NCBI GenBank assembly: GCA_044432805.1 | Contig: JAWXUI010000003.1 | Span: 1-64,000 of the forward strand | Source: CAYJEO01 sp044432805 | Lineage (GTDB): Bacteria; Bacillota_I; Bacilli_A; RF39; UBA660 | Length of the DNA: 64,000 bases | Direction: 5' to 3' | Shown here: positions 1-7,313 of the stretch, one piece after another | How positions within the stretch are numbered: the first letter of the stretch is position 1 | Layout of the letters: the number at the start of each line of letters is the position of its first letter | Translations under genes and position numbers: made by a program | The notes under the pieces: model-generated | Seen by the model: only the letters and a program-made list of their open reading frames with translations | The model's database searches: none | Told to the model about the DNA's origin: nothing

Positions 1-939
1 TCTACTGTCAAAACAAATATCGATATATTTTAACACACTAACTTTTGAAGAAATTTTACCCATTGGATTAAAAAACGAGTCTATTTTTTTATCTAAATTT
101 TCGTATTTTTCACCTGGAATAATTGCTAAAACAGGTTCTTGATTAGCATATAAACTCCACTTTTTATCAAAAAAATCAATAACAAAATTCATTTCTTTAT
201 CAGTAAATTTATGTTCTGTCATTAACATTAACAAATTATTTTTAGCGCTTTCATAATCATTTTTAATATAAGCTCTCTTATCATATTTTGTTTCTTGATT
301 AAAAGGAACCCCAGTTCCTGTAAGATTCGCAAACCATTCAGGAGAATTAGTCGCATAATAATAAGATACAATTGGTGTCATAGAATAAGAAGTTTTATTA
401 GTGCAATTTAATCTTTGCCACCCCAAAATAAACTCTATTCCTCTAGAAATAAAAAGTTCATCTATTTTAGTCAAATCTTCTTGCATCAAAGCAGAAATAT
501 TATGATCTATTCCGTTTTCTTTGATACTTTCAAAAAAATAGGAATTAAAAGCATGAAATTTATAATTATTATACATAATTTGATACGCAATATAATAATG
601 TAATTTCTTTTCTTGATTCTCATCTAACTCATCAGTGAAATTGAATTTTTTTAATAATTCTTCATAATATAATTGCAACACATATTTTTTACAAAATCTA
701 TCGATAGAAAATTCAATTAAAAATTTTTCTTCTAATGTTGATATTTTTTCAACTGTTTTTTTAATAAAATCAGATAATCCATCTGTAGTTAACTCATCAC
801 CGTTCCTAAATAATATAGAATATTGAAGTGAAACACCTATAATATATTCCAATATTCTTTGATTACTTTCTATATTTTTTGAAATAGGTTTTAATAATTC
901 TATAAACTCGTCCGATATAAAATAACTATCAATATTCAT
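1..939 (-). CDS. Unrecognised protein, C-terminus beyond window edge
   Basis: An open frame of 313 codons begins at the ATG ending at 939 and runs off the left edge without a stop. GGAGG lies 7 nt upstream of the ATG. I do not recognise the family. No signal peptide or membrane segment is visible; the protein looks soluble, helical and rich in Lys, Glu and aromatic residues. Around residues 127-145 there is FHAFNSYF followed by IKENGI, and around 192-202 SYYYATNSPEW. This faintly resembles the H...I..NGI and Y/S elements of ADP-ribosyltransferase-fold proteins, but that is speculation. It lies downstream of tRNA-Glu, separated from it by a palindromic hairpin. Function unknown. Confidence 0.8.
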   Translation of the reverse strand, partial: MNIDSYFISDEFIELLKPISKNIESNQRILEYIIGVSLQYSILFRNGDELTTDGLSDFIKKTVEKISTLEEKFLIEFSIDRFCKKYVLQLYYEELLKKFNFTDELDENQEKKLHYYIAYQIMYNNYKFHAFNSYFFESIKENGIDHNISALMQEDLTKIDELFISRGIEFILGWQRLNCTNKTSYSMTPIVSYYYATNSPEWFANLTGTGVPFNQETKYDKRAYIKNDYESAKNNLLMLMTEHKFTDKEMNFVIDFFDKKWSLYANQEPVLAIIPGEKYENLDKKIDSFFNPMGKISSKVSVLKYIDICFDSR

Positions 940-965
940 AATAAATCCTCCAAAATATATATTAA

Positions 966-987
966 AAGCCATATTTAAATATGGCTT
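966..987 (-). terminator. Palindromic hairpin after tRNA-Glu
   Basis: A perfect inverted repeat AAGCCATATTT/AAATATGGCTT lies just 3' of tRNA-Glu on the minus strand and is followed by TTTTAATATAT. It probably ends the tRNA transcript, though the T-tract is interrupted. Confidence 0.5.
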
Positions 988-999
988 AAAAATTCTAAA

Positions 1000-1075
1000 T
1001 GGTAGCCTGTACGGGATTTGAACCCGTGCATGTCGCCTTGAGAGGGCGATGTGTTAACCGTTTCACCAACAGGCC
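1000..1075 (-). tRNA. tRNA-Glu (anticodon CTC)
   Basis: The minus strand folds into a full cloverleaf of 76 nt. The acceptor is GGCCTGT paired with ACAGGCT (one G-U), the T arm is ACGGG-TTCAAAT-CCCGT, and the anticodon stem TCGCC/GGCGA encloses loop CTCTCAA, giving anticodon CTC. The 3' CCA is encoded. The D-arm sequence is typical of bacterial tRNA-Glu. CTC reads GAG only, a rare codon in AT-rich genomes, so this should be a second, specialised tRNA-Glu isoacceptor. Confidence 0.92.
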
Positions 1076-1117
1076 ATTTAAGTAATTATACAATTATATT
1101 ATTTAAAATGCAAATCA

Positions 1118-1140
1118 TAAAAAAAAGTTGTTTTACAACT
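1118..1140 (-). terminator. Terminator downstream of small membrane protein A
   Basis: Minus-strand stem AGTTGT-AAA-ACAACT followed by eight T. It is nearly identical to the terminator at 2143-2164, as if copied from it. Confidence 0.6.
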
Positions 1141-1230
1141 ATTTTTCCATATCCTTAAATAAATGTTTTTTAATAATTATCAATATAACAAATTAATAAT
1201 TTTATTTTAATTACAATATCAAAAATAGGA

Positions 1231-1554
1231 CTATAACGCACCAGTTATAAATGACAGCGAAAATATTAACGCTGCCGCTAAAATAAAGTAAACAACCGAA
1301 TATATTATTACATAAATAAATCCATTTGTTATTCTTGTTAGATTTGAAATTTTAAACGAAATTGAATTTAATAAATAGACTGCAACCAACAAAATTATGT
1401 AAAAAATAATATTACCAGTAAATATTAAACTCCAACTTAAAAAAGCAGCTATTCCCGTATTTGCAGCAGCAGCACCACTAGGATTATCCCTACCAGAAAG
1501 CACTATCTCAATAGATACAAGTAATGCAATTATACAAATTAATAACTCTAACAT
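1231..1554 (-). CDS. Small three-helix membrane protein, tandem paralogue A
   Basis: This 107-residue hydrophobic protein has about three predicted transmembrane helices and no recognised domain. The ATG at 1554 is preferred over an in-frame TTG three codons upstream because GGAG lies 9 nt before the ATG. It is clearly related to its upstream neighbour (1688-2038): both share NT.I.A.LSW, a central GN...YY segment and a LN..SFKI stretch in the same order. Its own promoter (TTGACA-17-TATTTT) lies at 1619-1647. The pair looks like a tandem duplication that included the promoter. Function unknown; a membrane role is inferred only from hydrophobicity. Confidence 0.8.
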   Translation of the reverse strand: MLELLICIIALLVSIEIVLSGRDNPSGAAAANTGIAAFLSWSLIFTGNIIFYIILLVAVYLLNSISFKISNLTRITNGFIYVIIYSVVYFILAAALIFSLSFITGAL

Positions 1555-1618
1555 TTTACCCAACTCCTACTATTAATGTATTATAATTGATATTTATTTA
1601 ATATAGCTCTATATTTTT

Positions 1619-1647
1619 AAAATAACATAATTTATTAGGCATGTCAA
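1619..1647 (-). promoter_or_regulatory. Sigma-A promoter of membrane protein A
   Basis: On the minus strand TTGACA (1642-1647) is separated by 17 nt from TATTTT (1619-1624). The region matches the promoter of the upstream paralogue at 2089-2117 in position, spacing and surrounding sequence. Confidence 0.7.
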
Positions 1648-1687
1648 TTTTAATGAAACAAATAACCAATTTTATATCTACTATTTA

Positions 1688-2038
1688 CTATGAAAATAAA
1701 CTTTTAAAAATCTCTATTATAAACGTTGCGCCAAACACCAACACTAATAGCATTGTTAGCCATATGATATAAAAAACAAAAATATAAATATATCCATCTT
1801 TAACTTTTATATTATTCGCAATTTTAAAAGAAAAGAAATTTAAAAAATAAATTACACTCAGCAAACTTATATAATAATTAATGTTACCATCGATTACACT
1901 TCGCCACGATAAATAAGCCATGATTGCCGTATTCATAATTGAAGCAATTGCCGGCCTTTTTCTTCCTATAATTATTATTATAACAGTTATAATTAATAAA
2001 ATTATAACATCAAAAAAACTATACAAAAAATCATTCAT
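1688..2038 (-). CDS. Small membrane protein, tandem paralogue B
   Basis: This 116-residue protein has about three hydrophobic segments and no known domain. The ATG at 2038 is chosen over an earlier in-frame start six codons upstream because GAGGTGG sits about 5 nt before it. It parallels the neighbouring gene at 1231-1554 through NTAIMAYLSW, GNINYY and FLNFFSFKI. A short basic stretch (GRKRP) after the first helix suggests a cytoplasmic loop. No terminator separates it from the next copy, but each has its own TTGACA promoter. Function unknown. Confidence 0.8.
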   Translation of the reverse strand: MNDFLYSFFDVIILLIITVIIIIIGRKRPAIASIMNTAIMAYLSWRSVIDGNINYYISLLSVIYFLNFFSFKIANNIKVKDGYIYIFVFYIIWLTMLLVLVFGATFIIEIFKSLFS

Positions 2039-2088
2039 TATAACCACCTCTAACAATTTATATTTATTTAATATAACTCTACTTTTTT

Positions 2089-2117
2089 AAGATAGCACAC
2101 CATTATAAAGCTGTCAA
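2089..2117 (-). promoter_or_regulatory. Sigma-A promoter of membrane protein B
   Basis: Minus-strand TTGACA (2112-2117), 17-nt spacer, TATCTT (2089-2094). Duplicate of the element at 1619-1647. Confidence 0.72.
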
Positions 2118-2142
2118 TTTTTGAAATACCATTAAAAATTAT

Positions 2143-2164
2143 AAAAAAAAGCTGTTTTACAACT
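2143..2164 (-). terminator. Terminator of the Nudix gene
   Basis: Minus-strand stem AGTTGT-AAA-ACAGCT (one G-U) followed by eight T; it overlaps the stop codon region of the Nudix gene. Confidence 0.75.
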
Positions 2165-2573
2165 ATTTTTTCATAATATCAATTAAATCTTTTTTAGCAC
2201 TTAACCACAAACCCTTAATATTTTCATACGACAAAATTTTTTCAACTTCTTCTACATCAACCCAAAGTATTTCACTTATTTCTTTTTCTTGCATCTTTAA
2301 AAAATCTTTGTTTACTGCTTTTGCAAAAAAGTAAACAACTTCTTTTAAAATACCATCATCTTTTGGATATGATATTAAATATCTTTTGTCAGAAATTATT
2401 TCCACATCGACATTCGTCTCTTCTTTTGTCTCTCTAAGAGCTGTTTGCATTTCGCTCTCACCGGCTTCCATATGACCTTTTGGAAATCCATAATCTCCTA
2501 ATCTTTTTTGTTTAATTATAAGAACCTTTTGTCCATCAACAATAAAAGTTCCACAAGATTTTTCTGTTTTCAT
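2163..2573 (-). CDS. Nudix hydrolase
   Basis: A single-domain Nudix hydrolase of 136 residues. These enzymes cleave nucleoside diphosphates linked to another moiety, using divalent metals. The Nudix box is G33-x5-E39-x7-R47-E48-x2-E51-E52, with Asn54 replacing the usual Gly of EExG. Residues after the metal-binding Glu pair are otherwise typical. The N-terminal CGTFIV and FPKGH segments resemble Ap4A/dinucleoside-polyphosphate hydrolases of the MutT type. The substrate cannot be read from sequence. It is monocistronic with its own terminator. AGAAGGG precedes the ATG. Confidence 0.9.
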   Translation of the reverse strand: MKTEKSCGTFIVDGQKVLIIKQKRLGDYGFPKGHMEAGESEMQTALRETKEETNVDVEIISDKRYLISYPKDDGILKEVVYFFAKAVNKDFLKMQEKEISEILWVDVEEVEKILSYENIKGLWLSAKKDLIDIMKK

Positions 2574-2643
2574 TTAAAACCCTTCTTTCTAACTACAATA
2601 ATAACTATCTATATAACAAGCATTGATATGATCTAATTATTAA

Positions 2644-3510
2644 CTAATTTATTCTTGAATTTGACCTTTTTAAAATCAATCTAGCTATTACTATTATAAC
2701 TAATACTAGAAAAATAATATAAACACAAATAGGAATATCAAATAAAAATGAATCACTAAAAGAATTATTTAATTGTTGTAAACTATTTTTTCTCATCGTA
2801 ATATCTAAATTTACATCTGGAAGTGTACTTGATTTATATTGATATTTTAAATCTGAAATTTTAGAAAACTCTAAACTGCTCTCCGTAATGTAAGGCATAT
2901 CCTCATCAAGAGTTAAATTAATTGTTAAACTTGAAAATTCATTCCACAAATTTGCAGGAGCAAGATAATAATAAAGTTCACCTCTTTTTTCATCCGTGTC
3001 ATAATTTGGATATCCTCCTAAATTATAAACATACGAAATCACAATATCTTGTTGCTCATTTGCCTCAAATTGCATCTCAAATATTACTGTATCAACAGTG
3101 CTTACATCATTTTCTAAAACTTCACTTTCAGTCAAAACAACATATTTCCAATCGTCAGTAGTAACAATAGTATCGTAGCTTAAACTATAACTTTCATATT
3201 CAAAATCAACTAATAAATCATCAACAAAAATTTGCGTATTATTATTCTCAATATTAGGCGATACAAACATAGAATTGGTAGTAACCATCGTTTCTGTCAC
3301 ATTTTTCATTGTATATGTAGCTGTAATTTTTGCCTGTGTCCCATCAATTACAATATCTAATACTTCTGACAATACAGAAATATCATCATTTTTTTCAAAA
3401 GTCACTGACGAACCAATCTCAGAATAAGCAGGAGCAGCCATATTAGCATAAACCGGTTCAATTAAACAAATAGATATTAAAATAAACAAACATATAAATA
3501 ATCTCTTCAT
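2644..3510 (-). CDS. Exported, C-terminally membrane-anchored protein
   Basis: This 288-residue protein starts with a Sec signal peptide (MKRLF, hydrophobic core, cleavage likely after VYA near residue 22). A mostly beta-type extracellular region of about 230 residues follows. It ends in one transmembrane helix (about 259-279) and a short basic tail with LKRSN. The layout is a type I membrane protein with the main domain outside the cell. The mature N-terminus NMAAPAYSEIG looks conserved-family-like, but I cannot assign the family. It is divergent from the ZIP transporter across about 95 bp. AAGGAG precedes the ATG. Role unknown; possibly surface sensing or scaffolding. Confidence 0.82.
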   Translation of the reverse strand: MKRLFICLFILISICLIEPVYANMAAPAYSEIGSSVTFEKNDDISVLSEVLDIVIDGTQAKITATYTMKNVTETMVTTNSMFVSPNIENNNTQIFVDDLLVDFEYESYSLSYDTIVTTDDWKYVVLTESEVLENDVSTVDTVIFEMQFEANEQQDIVISYVYNLGGYPNYDTDEKRGELYYYLAPANLWNEFSSLTINLTLDEDMPYITESSLEFSKISDLKYQYKSSTLPDVNLDITMRKNSLQQLNNSFSDSFLFDIPICVYIIFLVLVIIVIARLILKRSNSRIN

Positions 3511-3562
3511 AATTTCTCCTTAACAAAATATACTTAACTTAATTATACCATAAAATTAGTAA

Positions 3563-3596
3563 CCTACATTTTAAAATTTCATACCTTAAATGTAGG
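3563..3596 (+). promoter_or_regulatory. Inverted repeat overlapping the ZIP ribosome-binding site
   Basis: CCTACATTT (3563-3571) and AAATGTAGG (3588-3596) form a perfect 9-bp inverted repeat with a 16-nt loop. The right arm ends inside the AGGAGG (3594-3599) of the downstream transporter. In RNA it would hide the ribosome-binding site; in DNA it could be an operator. Either would suit metal-responsive control, but the regulator is unknown. Confidence 0.5.
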
Positions 3597-3605
3597 AGGA
3601 AAAAA

Positions 3606-4403
3606 ATGGATTTTTTTAGTAATTTAAATTATGTAACTCAAGCATTTCTAGCCACTTTATTTACTTGGGGTATTACAGCACTTGGAGCTAGTCTTGTATT
3701 CTTTTTCAAAAAAATAAATAAAACCGTATTAGACGCCATGCTTGGATTTGCAGCAGGAATAATGATTGCAGCATCTTTCTTTTCATTATTATCTCCAGCA
3801 GAAGAAATGGCTGAAACACTAGAAATGAACGTTTATTTAACACTTACATTTGGATTTTTATGCGGAGGATTACTGCTATATATAGGTGACAAAATATTTG
3901 AAACAATCGAAAAAAAGAACAAAAAGAAATACAATAACAAAATAAAAAGTTCTTTCATGCTCATGTTTTCTATGACCCTTCATAATATTCCAGAAGGATT
4001 AGCCGTTGGTGTCGCATTTGGTTCAATTGCTTATGGATTAGAAGGGACAACATTAGCAGCCGCTTGCCTTTTAGCCATTGGGATTGGAATACAAAACTTT
4101 CCCGAAGGAACAGCAGTAAGTGTACCACTTAGAAGAGCTGGATTTTCTAGAAAAAAAGCATTTTTCTTTGGTCAATTAAGCGCCTTAGTTGAACCAATAG
4201 CTGGAGTTATCGGAGCTATATTAGTATTAGAAATGAGATTTTTATTACCGTTTTTACTATCATTTGCCGCAGGAGCAATGATATATGTAGTAATAGAAGA
4301 ACTAATTCCAGAAAGCCAAACCAACAAGAAAAAAGATTTAATGGCATTATTTACAATTATAGGATTTTGTCTAATGATGTTTTTAGATGTATCTTTAGGA
4401 TAA
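3606..4403 (+). CDS. ZIP-family divalent metal transporter
   Basis: An integral membrane protein of 265 residues with about eight helices, matching the ZIP (ZupT-like) family that imports zinc and other divalent metals. The signature helices are visible: HNIPEGLAVG (126-135) in TM4 and NFPEG (164-168) in TM5, which supply the binuclear metal-site His and Glu ligands, then ALVEP (193-197). The basic loop around 103-115 (KKNKKKYNNK) is the usual cytoplasmic loop before TM4, without the histidine-rich run of some members. AGGAGG precedes the ATG, and an inverted repeat overlaps that site. Monocistronic, ended by a bidirectional hairpin. Metal preference is not determinable. Confidence 0.92.
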   Translation: MDFFSNLNYVTQAFLATLFTWGITALGASLVFFFKKINKTVLDAMLGFAAGIMIAASFFSLLSPAEEMAETLEMNVYLTLTFGFLCGGLLLYIGDKIFETIEKKNKKKYNNKIKSSFMLMFSMTLHNIPEGLAVGVAFGSIAYGLEGTTLAAACLLAIGIGIQNFPEGTAVSVPLRRAGFSRKKAFFFGQLSALVEPIAGVIGAILVLEMRFLLPFLLSFAAGAMIYVVIEELIPESQTNKKKDLMALFTIIGFCLMMFLDVSLG

Positions 4404-4404
4404 A

Positions 4405-4430
4405 AAAAGTTTAGAATTAACTAAACTTTT
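4405..4430. terminator. Bidirectional terminator between ZIP and surface operon
   Basis: AAAAGTTTAG and CTAAACTTTT form a stem around AATTAA, with T-tracts on both strands. It serves the two convergent genes. Confidence 0.75.
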
Positions 4431-5806
4431 TATCTTCTTTGAAAATTTTGACTTCCTTGACTGCTTTGACTACTAGAAGAACTATAACTTATACTATTAC
4501 CATTTTCATCAACAATAGTTCCACCATTAACACTTATAGATCCACTAACGTCAATAGCAGAATCTCCACCAGTATAAATAGCATCATTTTCAATCACAAT
4601 ATAACCATCATTTATAATTAAATCTCCATTTGAATCTAATCCATCACCTTGAGAATATAAATAAATAGTACCACCATTAATTGTCAAAGTTGAATCACTA
4701 TTAACAGCATCATCTAAAACGCTTATATCAATATCACCATCATTTATAGTAATATTATATCCTTCTATTCCCTCATAACCATCGTTTACTAATAAATCAA
4801 TACCATCAATCAATAAATTATTATCCGCATGAACTGCTGTATCTCCACAACTTATAACAAAAGTTCCAGAAACAATATTTAAATTATTGTCAGCATGAAC
4901 AGCATCTTCAAAACTAGAAATATTAAAAGTTCCACCATTAATTAAAATGTCATAAGACTTTAAGGACTTAGCAGAATAATCAATATATTCTTTTTGTACA
5001 GTATTTCCACTACCTTCACCAACGGTAATAGTCTTAATTATAAAATCATATCCACCATTCGTACTTATATCAAAAGTTCCGCCATCTATTTGCAAAGTTC
5101 CTTCAGCAGAAATCCCATCATGAATAGCATCAATAACAAAATTACCACTTTCAATTAAAATATCTCCACTTTCCTCATTACTAGTTTTAATTCCATCTAA
5201 TCCACTAGTAATATTAATATCAGCTTCAGTAAACACCAAATAATCGCGACCAACTATTCCATCACCAGCAGTATCAACATTAAGAGTAACATTTTCAACA
5301 TATAAATCATCCCTAGCATTTATACCATCATAATAATTACTAGTAATATTTATCGTTCCCTCACCACTGATAACTAAATCTTCCTTACAATAAATTACAG
5401 CACCATCTAACTCACTTGATTCATAATCTATTGTTAAACTAGAAACAGAATCAGTCGTATATATTAACACACTATCAGCACTTTCTATATAAAATAACTG
5501 ATCATTACTACTAGTCATACTAGCGCTATCTAAAACAATAACAACCTCACCACTAGCCTCAACTAAAACATTAACATCATCATAATTTCCACTAAAAACA
5601 TATGTCCCCGCTTCTGTAATGCTTATATAACTACTCGCAACAACAACATTATTTTCATCAAAGGTAACTTCTTCATATGTTATATCCGGCTTCACTAAAC
5701 TTTCAATATTTACATCAATATCCACTACTTTAAAATAAAACTGATATATAACAAAACCAAAAACAATAACCGAAACAGCTAAAAAATATTTATAACTCGA
5801 ATTCAT
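4430..5806 (-). CDS. Cthe_2159-like surface beta-helix protein
   Basis: This 458-residue protein has an N-terminal membrane anchor (about residues 5-24) followed by a long repetitive extracellular region. Repeats of the type GDG/GGTF..I, DGI....L.I and ADNNL.I resemble the right-handed parallel beta-helix of the Cthe_2159 (DUF4353) carbohydrate-binding family. The tail is low-complexity Ser/Gln ending in QRR. The ATG at 5806 is preferred over an upstream TTG because GGAG lies 6 nt before it. It overlaps the DUF4956 gene by 17 bp, suggesting translational coupling. VTC-domain, DUF4956 and Cthe_2159-like genes commonly occur together in Bacillota. Polysaccharide binding at the cell surface is inferred from family knowledge. 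Confidence 0.82.
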   Translation of the reverse strand: MNSSYKYFLAVSVIVFGFVIYQFYFKVVDIDVNIESLVKPDITYEEVTFDENNVVVASSYISITEAGTYVFSGNYDDVNVLVEASGEVVIVLDSASMTSSNDQLFYIESADSVLIYTTDSVSSLTIDYESSELDGAVIYCKEDLVISGEGTINITSNYYDGINARDDLYVENVTLNVDTAGDGIVGRDYLVFTEADINITSGLDGIKTSNEESGDILIESGNFVIDAIHDGISAEGTLQIDGGTFDISTNGGYDFIIKTITVGEGSGNTVQKEYIDYSAKSLKSYDILINGGTFNISSFEDAVHADNNLNIVSGTFVISCGDTAVHADNNLLIDGIDLLVNDGYEGIEGYNITINDGDIDISVLDDAVNSDSTLTINGGTIYLYSQGDGLDSNGDLIINDGYIVIENDAIYTGGDSAIDVSGSISVNGGTIVDENGNSISYSSSSSQSSQGSQNFQRR

Positions 5807-6470
5807 GTAATTCTCCAATAGAAATCATAATATCTAAATTACCATTACGACATCTTAACTCATCTATAAACTCTTTTTCATCTTCTAAAGAATTTAAAAC
5901 CAAACTATATTTTAACTTAAACATACTTCCCATATTCGTGCTTTTAACAGAAAGAATATTTCTTTCATCTGTATATTTATCAAAAATTTCATCAAACGCA
6001 TTTACATAATTTAAATCTTCTGGAATAGTTATTGTTAAAATTCTTTTATTTAAATCAGCATTCCCAAAAGAACTATAATCTAATAATAAATAAAAACAAC
6101 TTAAAATAACAGTAAATAAAATTGCAAACAAAACATAACCCATACCTAAAGTAATACCAGAAGCCATTGCTAAAAATAAAGCACCTATTTCTCTAGCTGT
6201 ACCAGGAGATGATCTAAAACGAATTAAACTAAACGCCCCAGCGACCGCTACCCCTGTACCAATATTTCCATTTACCATAACTATAATCATTGCCACAATT
6301 GCCGGCAAAGACGCTAGTGTTGTTAAAAAACTTTTACTACTTTTTGATTTTATATTATATAAAACCATTATTATAATTCCTACAAACAAACTAGAAAATA
6401 TTATAATTAAAATACTTTCTAAATCCAAACCTATCGTATCACTACTAATTACACTATCAAATAAACTCAT
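5790..6470 (-). CDS. DUF4956 membrane protein
   Basis: A 226-residue protein with about four transmembrane helices in the first 130 residues and a cytoplasmic alpha/beta tail. The loop AFSLIRFRSSPGTAREIG and the following Gly-rich helix (ASGITLGMGY) are hallmarks of DUF4956. The family has no established biochemical role; it is repeatedly linked with VTC-type polyphosphate polymerase domains. Here it starts 4 bp after the VTC gene and overlaps the surface beta-helix gene, so the three form one operon. A membrane partner of the VTC protein is plausible inference. Confidence 0.85.
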   Translation of the reverse strand: MSLFDSVISSDTIGLDLESILIIIFSSLFVGIIIMVLYNIKSKSSKSFLTTLASLPAIVAMIIVMVNGNIGTGVAVAGAFSLIRFRSSPGTAREIGALFLAMASGITLGMGYVLFAILFTVILSCFYLLLDYSSFGNADLNKRILTITIPEDLNYVNAFDEIFDKYTDERNILSVKSTNMGSMFKLKYSLVLNSLEDEKEFIDELRCRNGNLDIMISIGELHEFEL

Positions 6471-6474
6471 ATTA

Positions 6475-7158
6475 TCATCCTCTCATTTCACATACAAACT
6501 TTTTATACGCTACTCCATATTTTGAAAACGAAATTTTTCTAATATCATTTTCATTTAAAAAATCTAAAAACCATTTTGGATAACCAAATACCGTCTTAAC
6601 TTCCAATAAAACAACATCATCATCTAATACAAAATTATCGTTTTCACTCTCATCTAAACTAACATCATCAACTCTAAACCTAATATTAAAATCAAACGTC
6701 ATTCTCAAATCTTCATCATCATTTGAAAAATACGCATCCCTATCATATGACAAATATGCCCTTGCATCTATATCATCATAACAAGATATAAAATATTTTA
6801 TCTCACGATTAATTTGTTCATCATCATTTAAATTATTTATATTATTATTTAATTGTTTATCACTTATCGCTACTCTTCTTTTATAAACTATTCCCTTATA
6901 TTTTTTCTTCAACTCAACAAAAACAAAATCATTTTTATTATATTTTCGTATTCTTAATTTTTCTTTATATATAGGTTTTTCAAGAGACCTTCTAATAATT
7001 TGAAAATCAGGAGTATCAAAATATATATTACTTATCTTATGACGCTTATACGCATCCATTGTCATATAATGCTTCATAGTTACAAGTAATCTTTTATATT
7101 GCTTTTTAGTCAAAAAATATTTAAGCTCAGTTCTTTTAAAAATATTTTTATTACTCAA
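6475..7158 (-). CDS. VTC-domain protein, polyphosphate polymerase-like
   Basis: A soluble 227-residue protein of the VTC/CYTH-like tunnel-fold superfamily, whose yeast member Vtc4 makes polyphosphate from ATP. Recognisable basic and acidic strands in order are FKRTELKY (N-terminus), NIYFDTPD, EKLRIRKYN, VELKKKYKG with YKRR, LSYDR.A and LLEVK near the C-terminus. These supply the Lys/Arg cluster and Glu residues that line the tunnel. It is the first gene of a three-gene operon with DUF4956 and the Cthe_2159-like protein. The stop is TGA, which supports the standard genetic code. Actual polyphosphate synthesis is inferred, not shown. Confidence 0.85.
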   Translation of the reverse strand: MSNKNIFKRTELKYFLTKKQYKRLLVTMKHYMTMDAYKRHKISNIYFDTPDFQIIRRSLEKPIYKEKLRIRKYNKNDFVFVELKKKYKGIVYKRRVAISDKQLNNNINNLNDDEQINREIKYFISCYDDIDARAYLSYDRDAYFSNDDEDLRMTFDFNIRFRVDDVSLDESENDNFVLDDDVVLLEVKTVFGYPKWFLDFLNENDIRKISFSKYGVAYKKFVCEMRG

Positions 7159-7275
7159 GATTATTTTCCTTTCTACAATTTAATGAACTAATTATAACAA
7201 ATTATATTAAAAACAAAGTGAAATCTATCTGAAAAACAAGAGTTTACTAAAAAAGTATTTCTTTTTTATATAAAA

Positions 7276-7284
7276 TGTTATAAT
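7276..7284 (+). promoter_or_regulatory. Extended -10 promoter of asnS
   Basis: TGTTATAAT lies 29 nt upstream of the asnS ATG. No good -35 box is visible, consistent with an extended -10 promoter. Confidence 0.6.
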
Positions 7285-7313
7285 ATTAATATAAATTATT
7301 AAGGAGCAAAATT

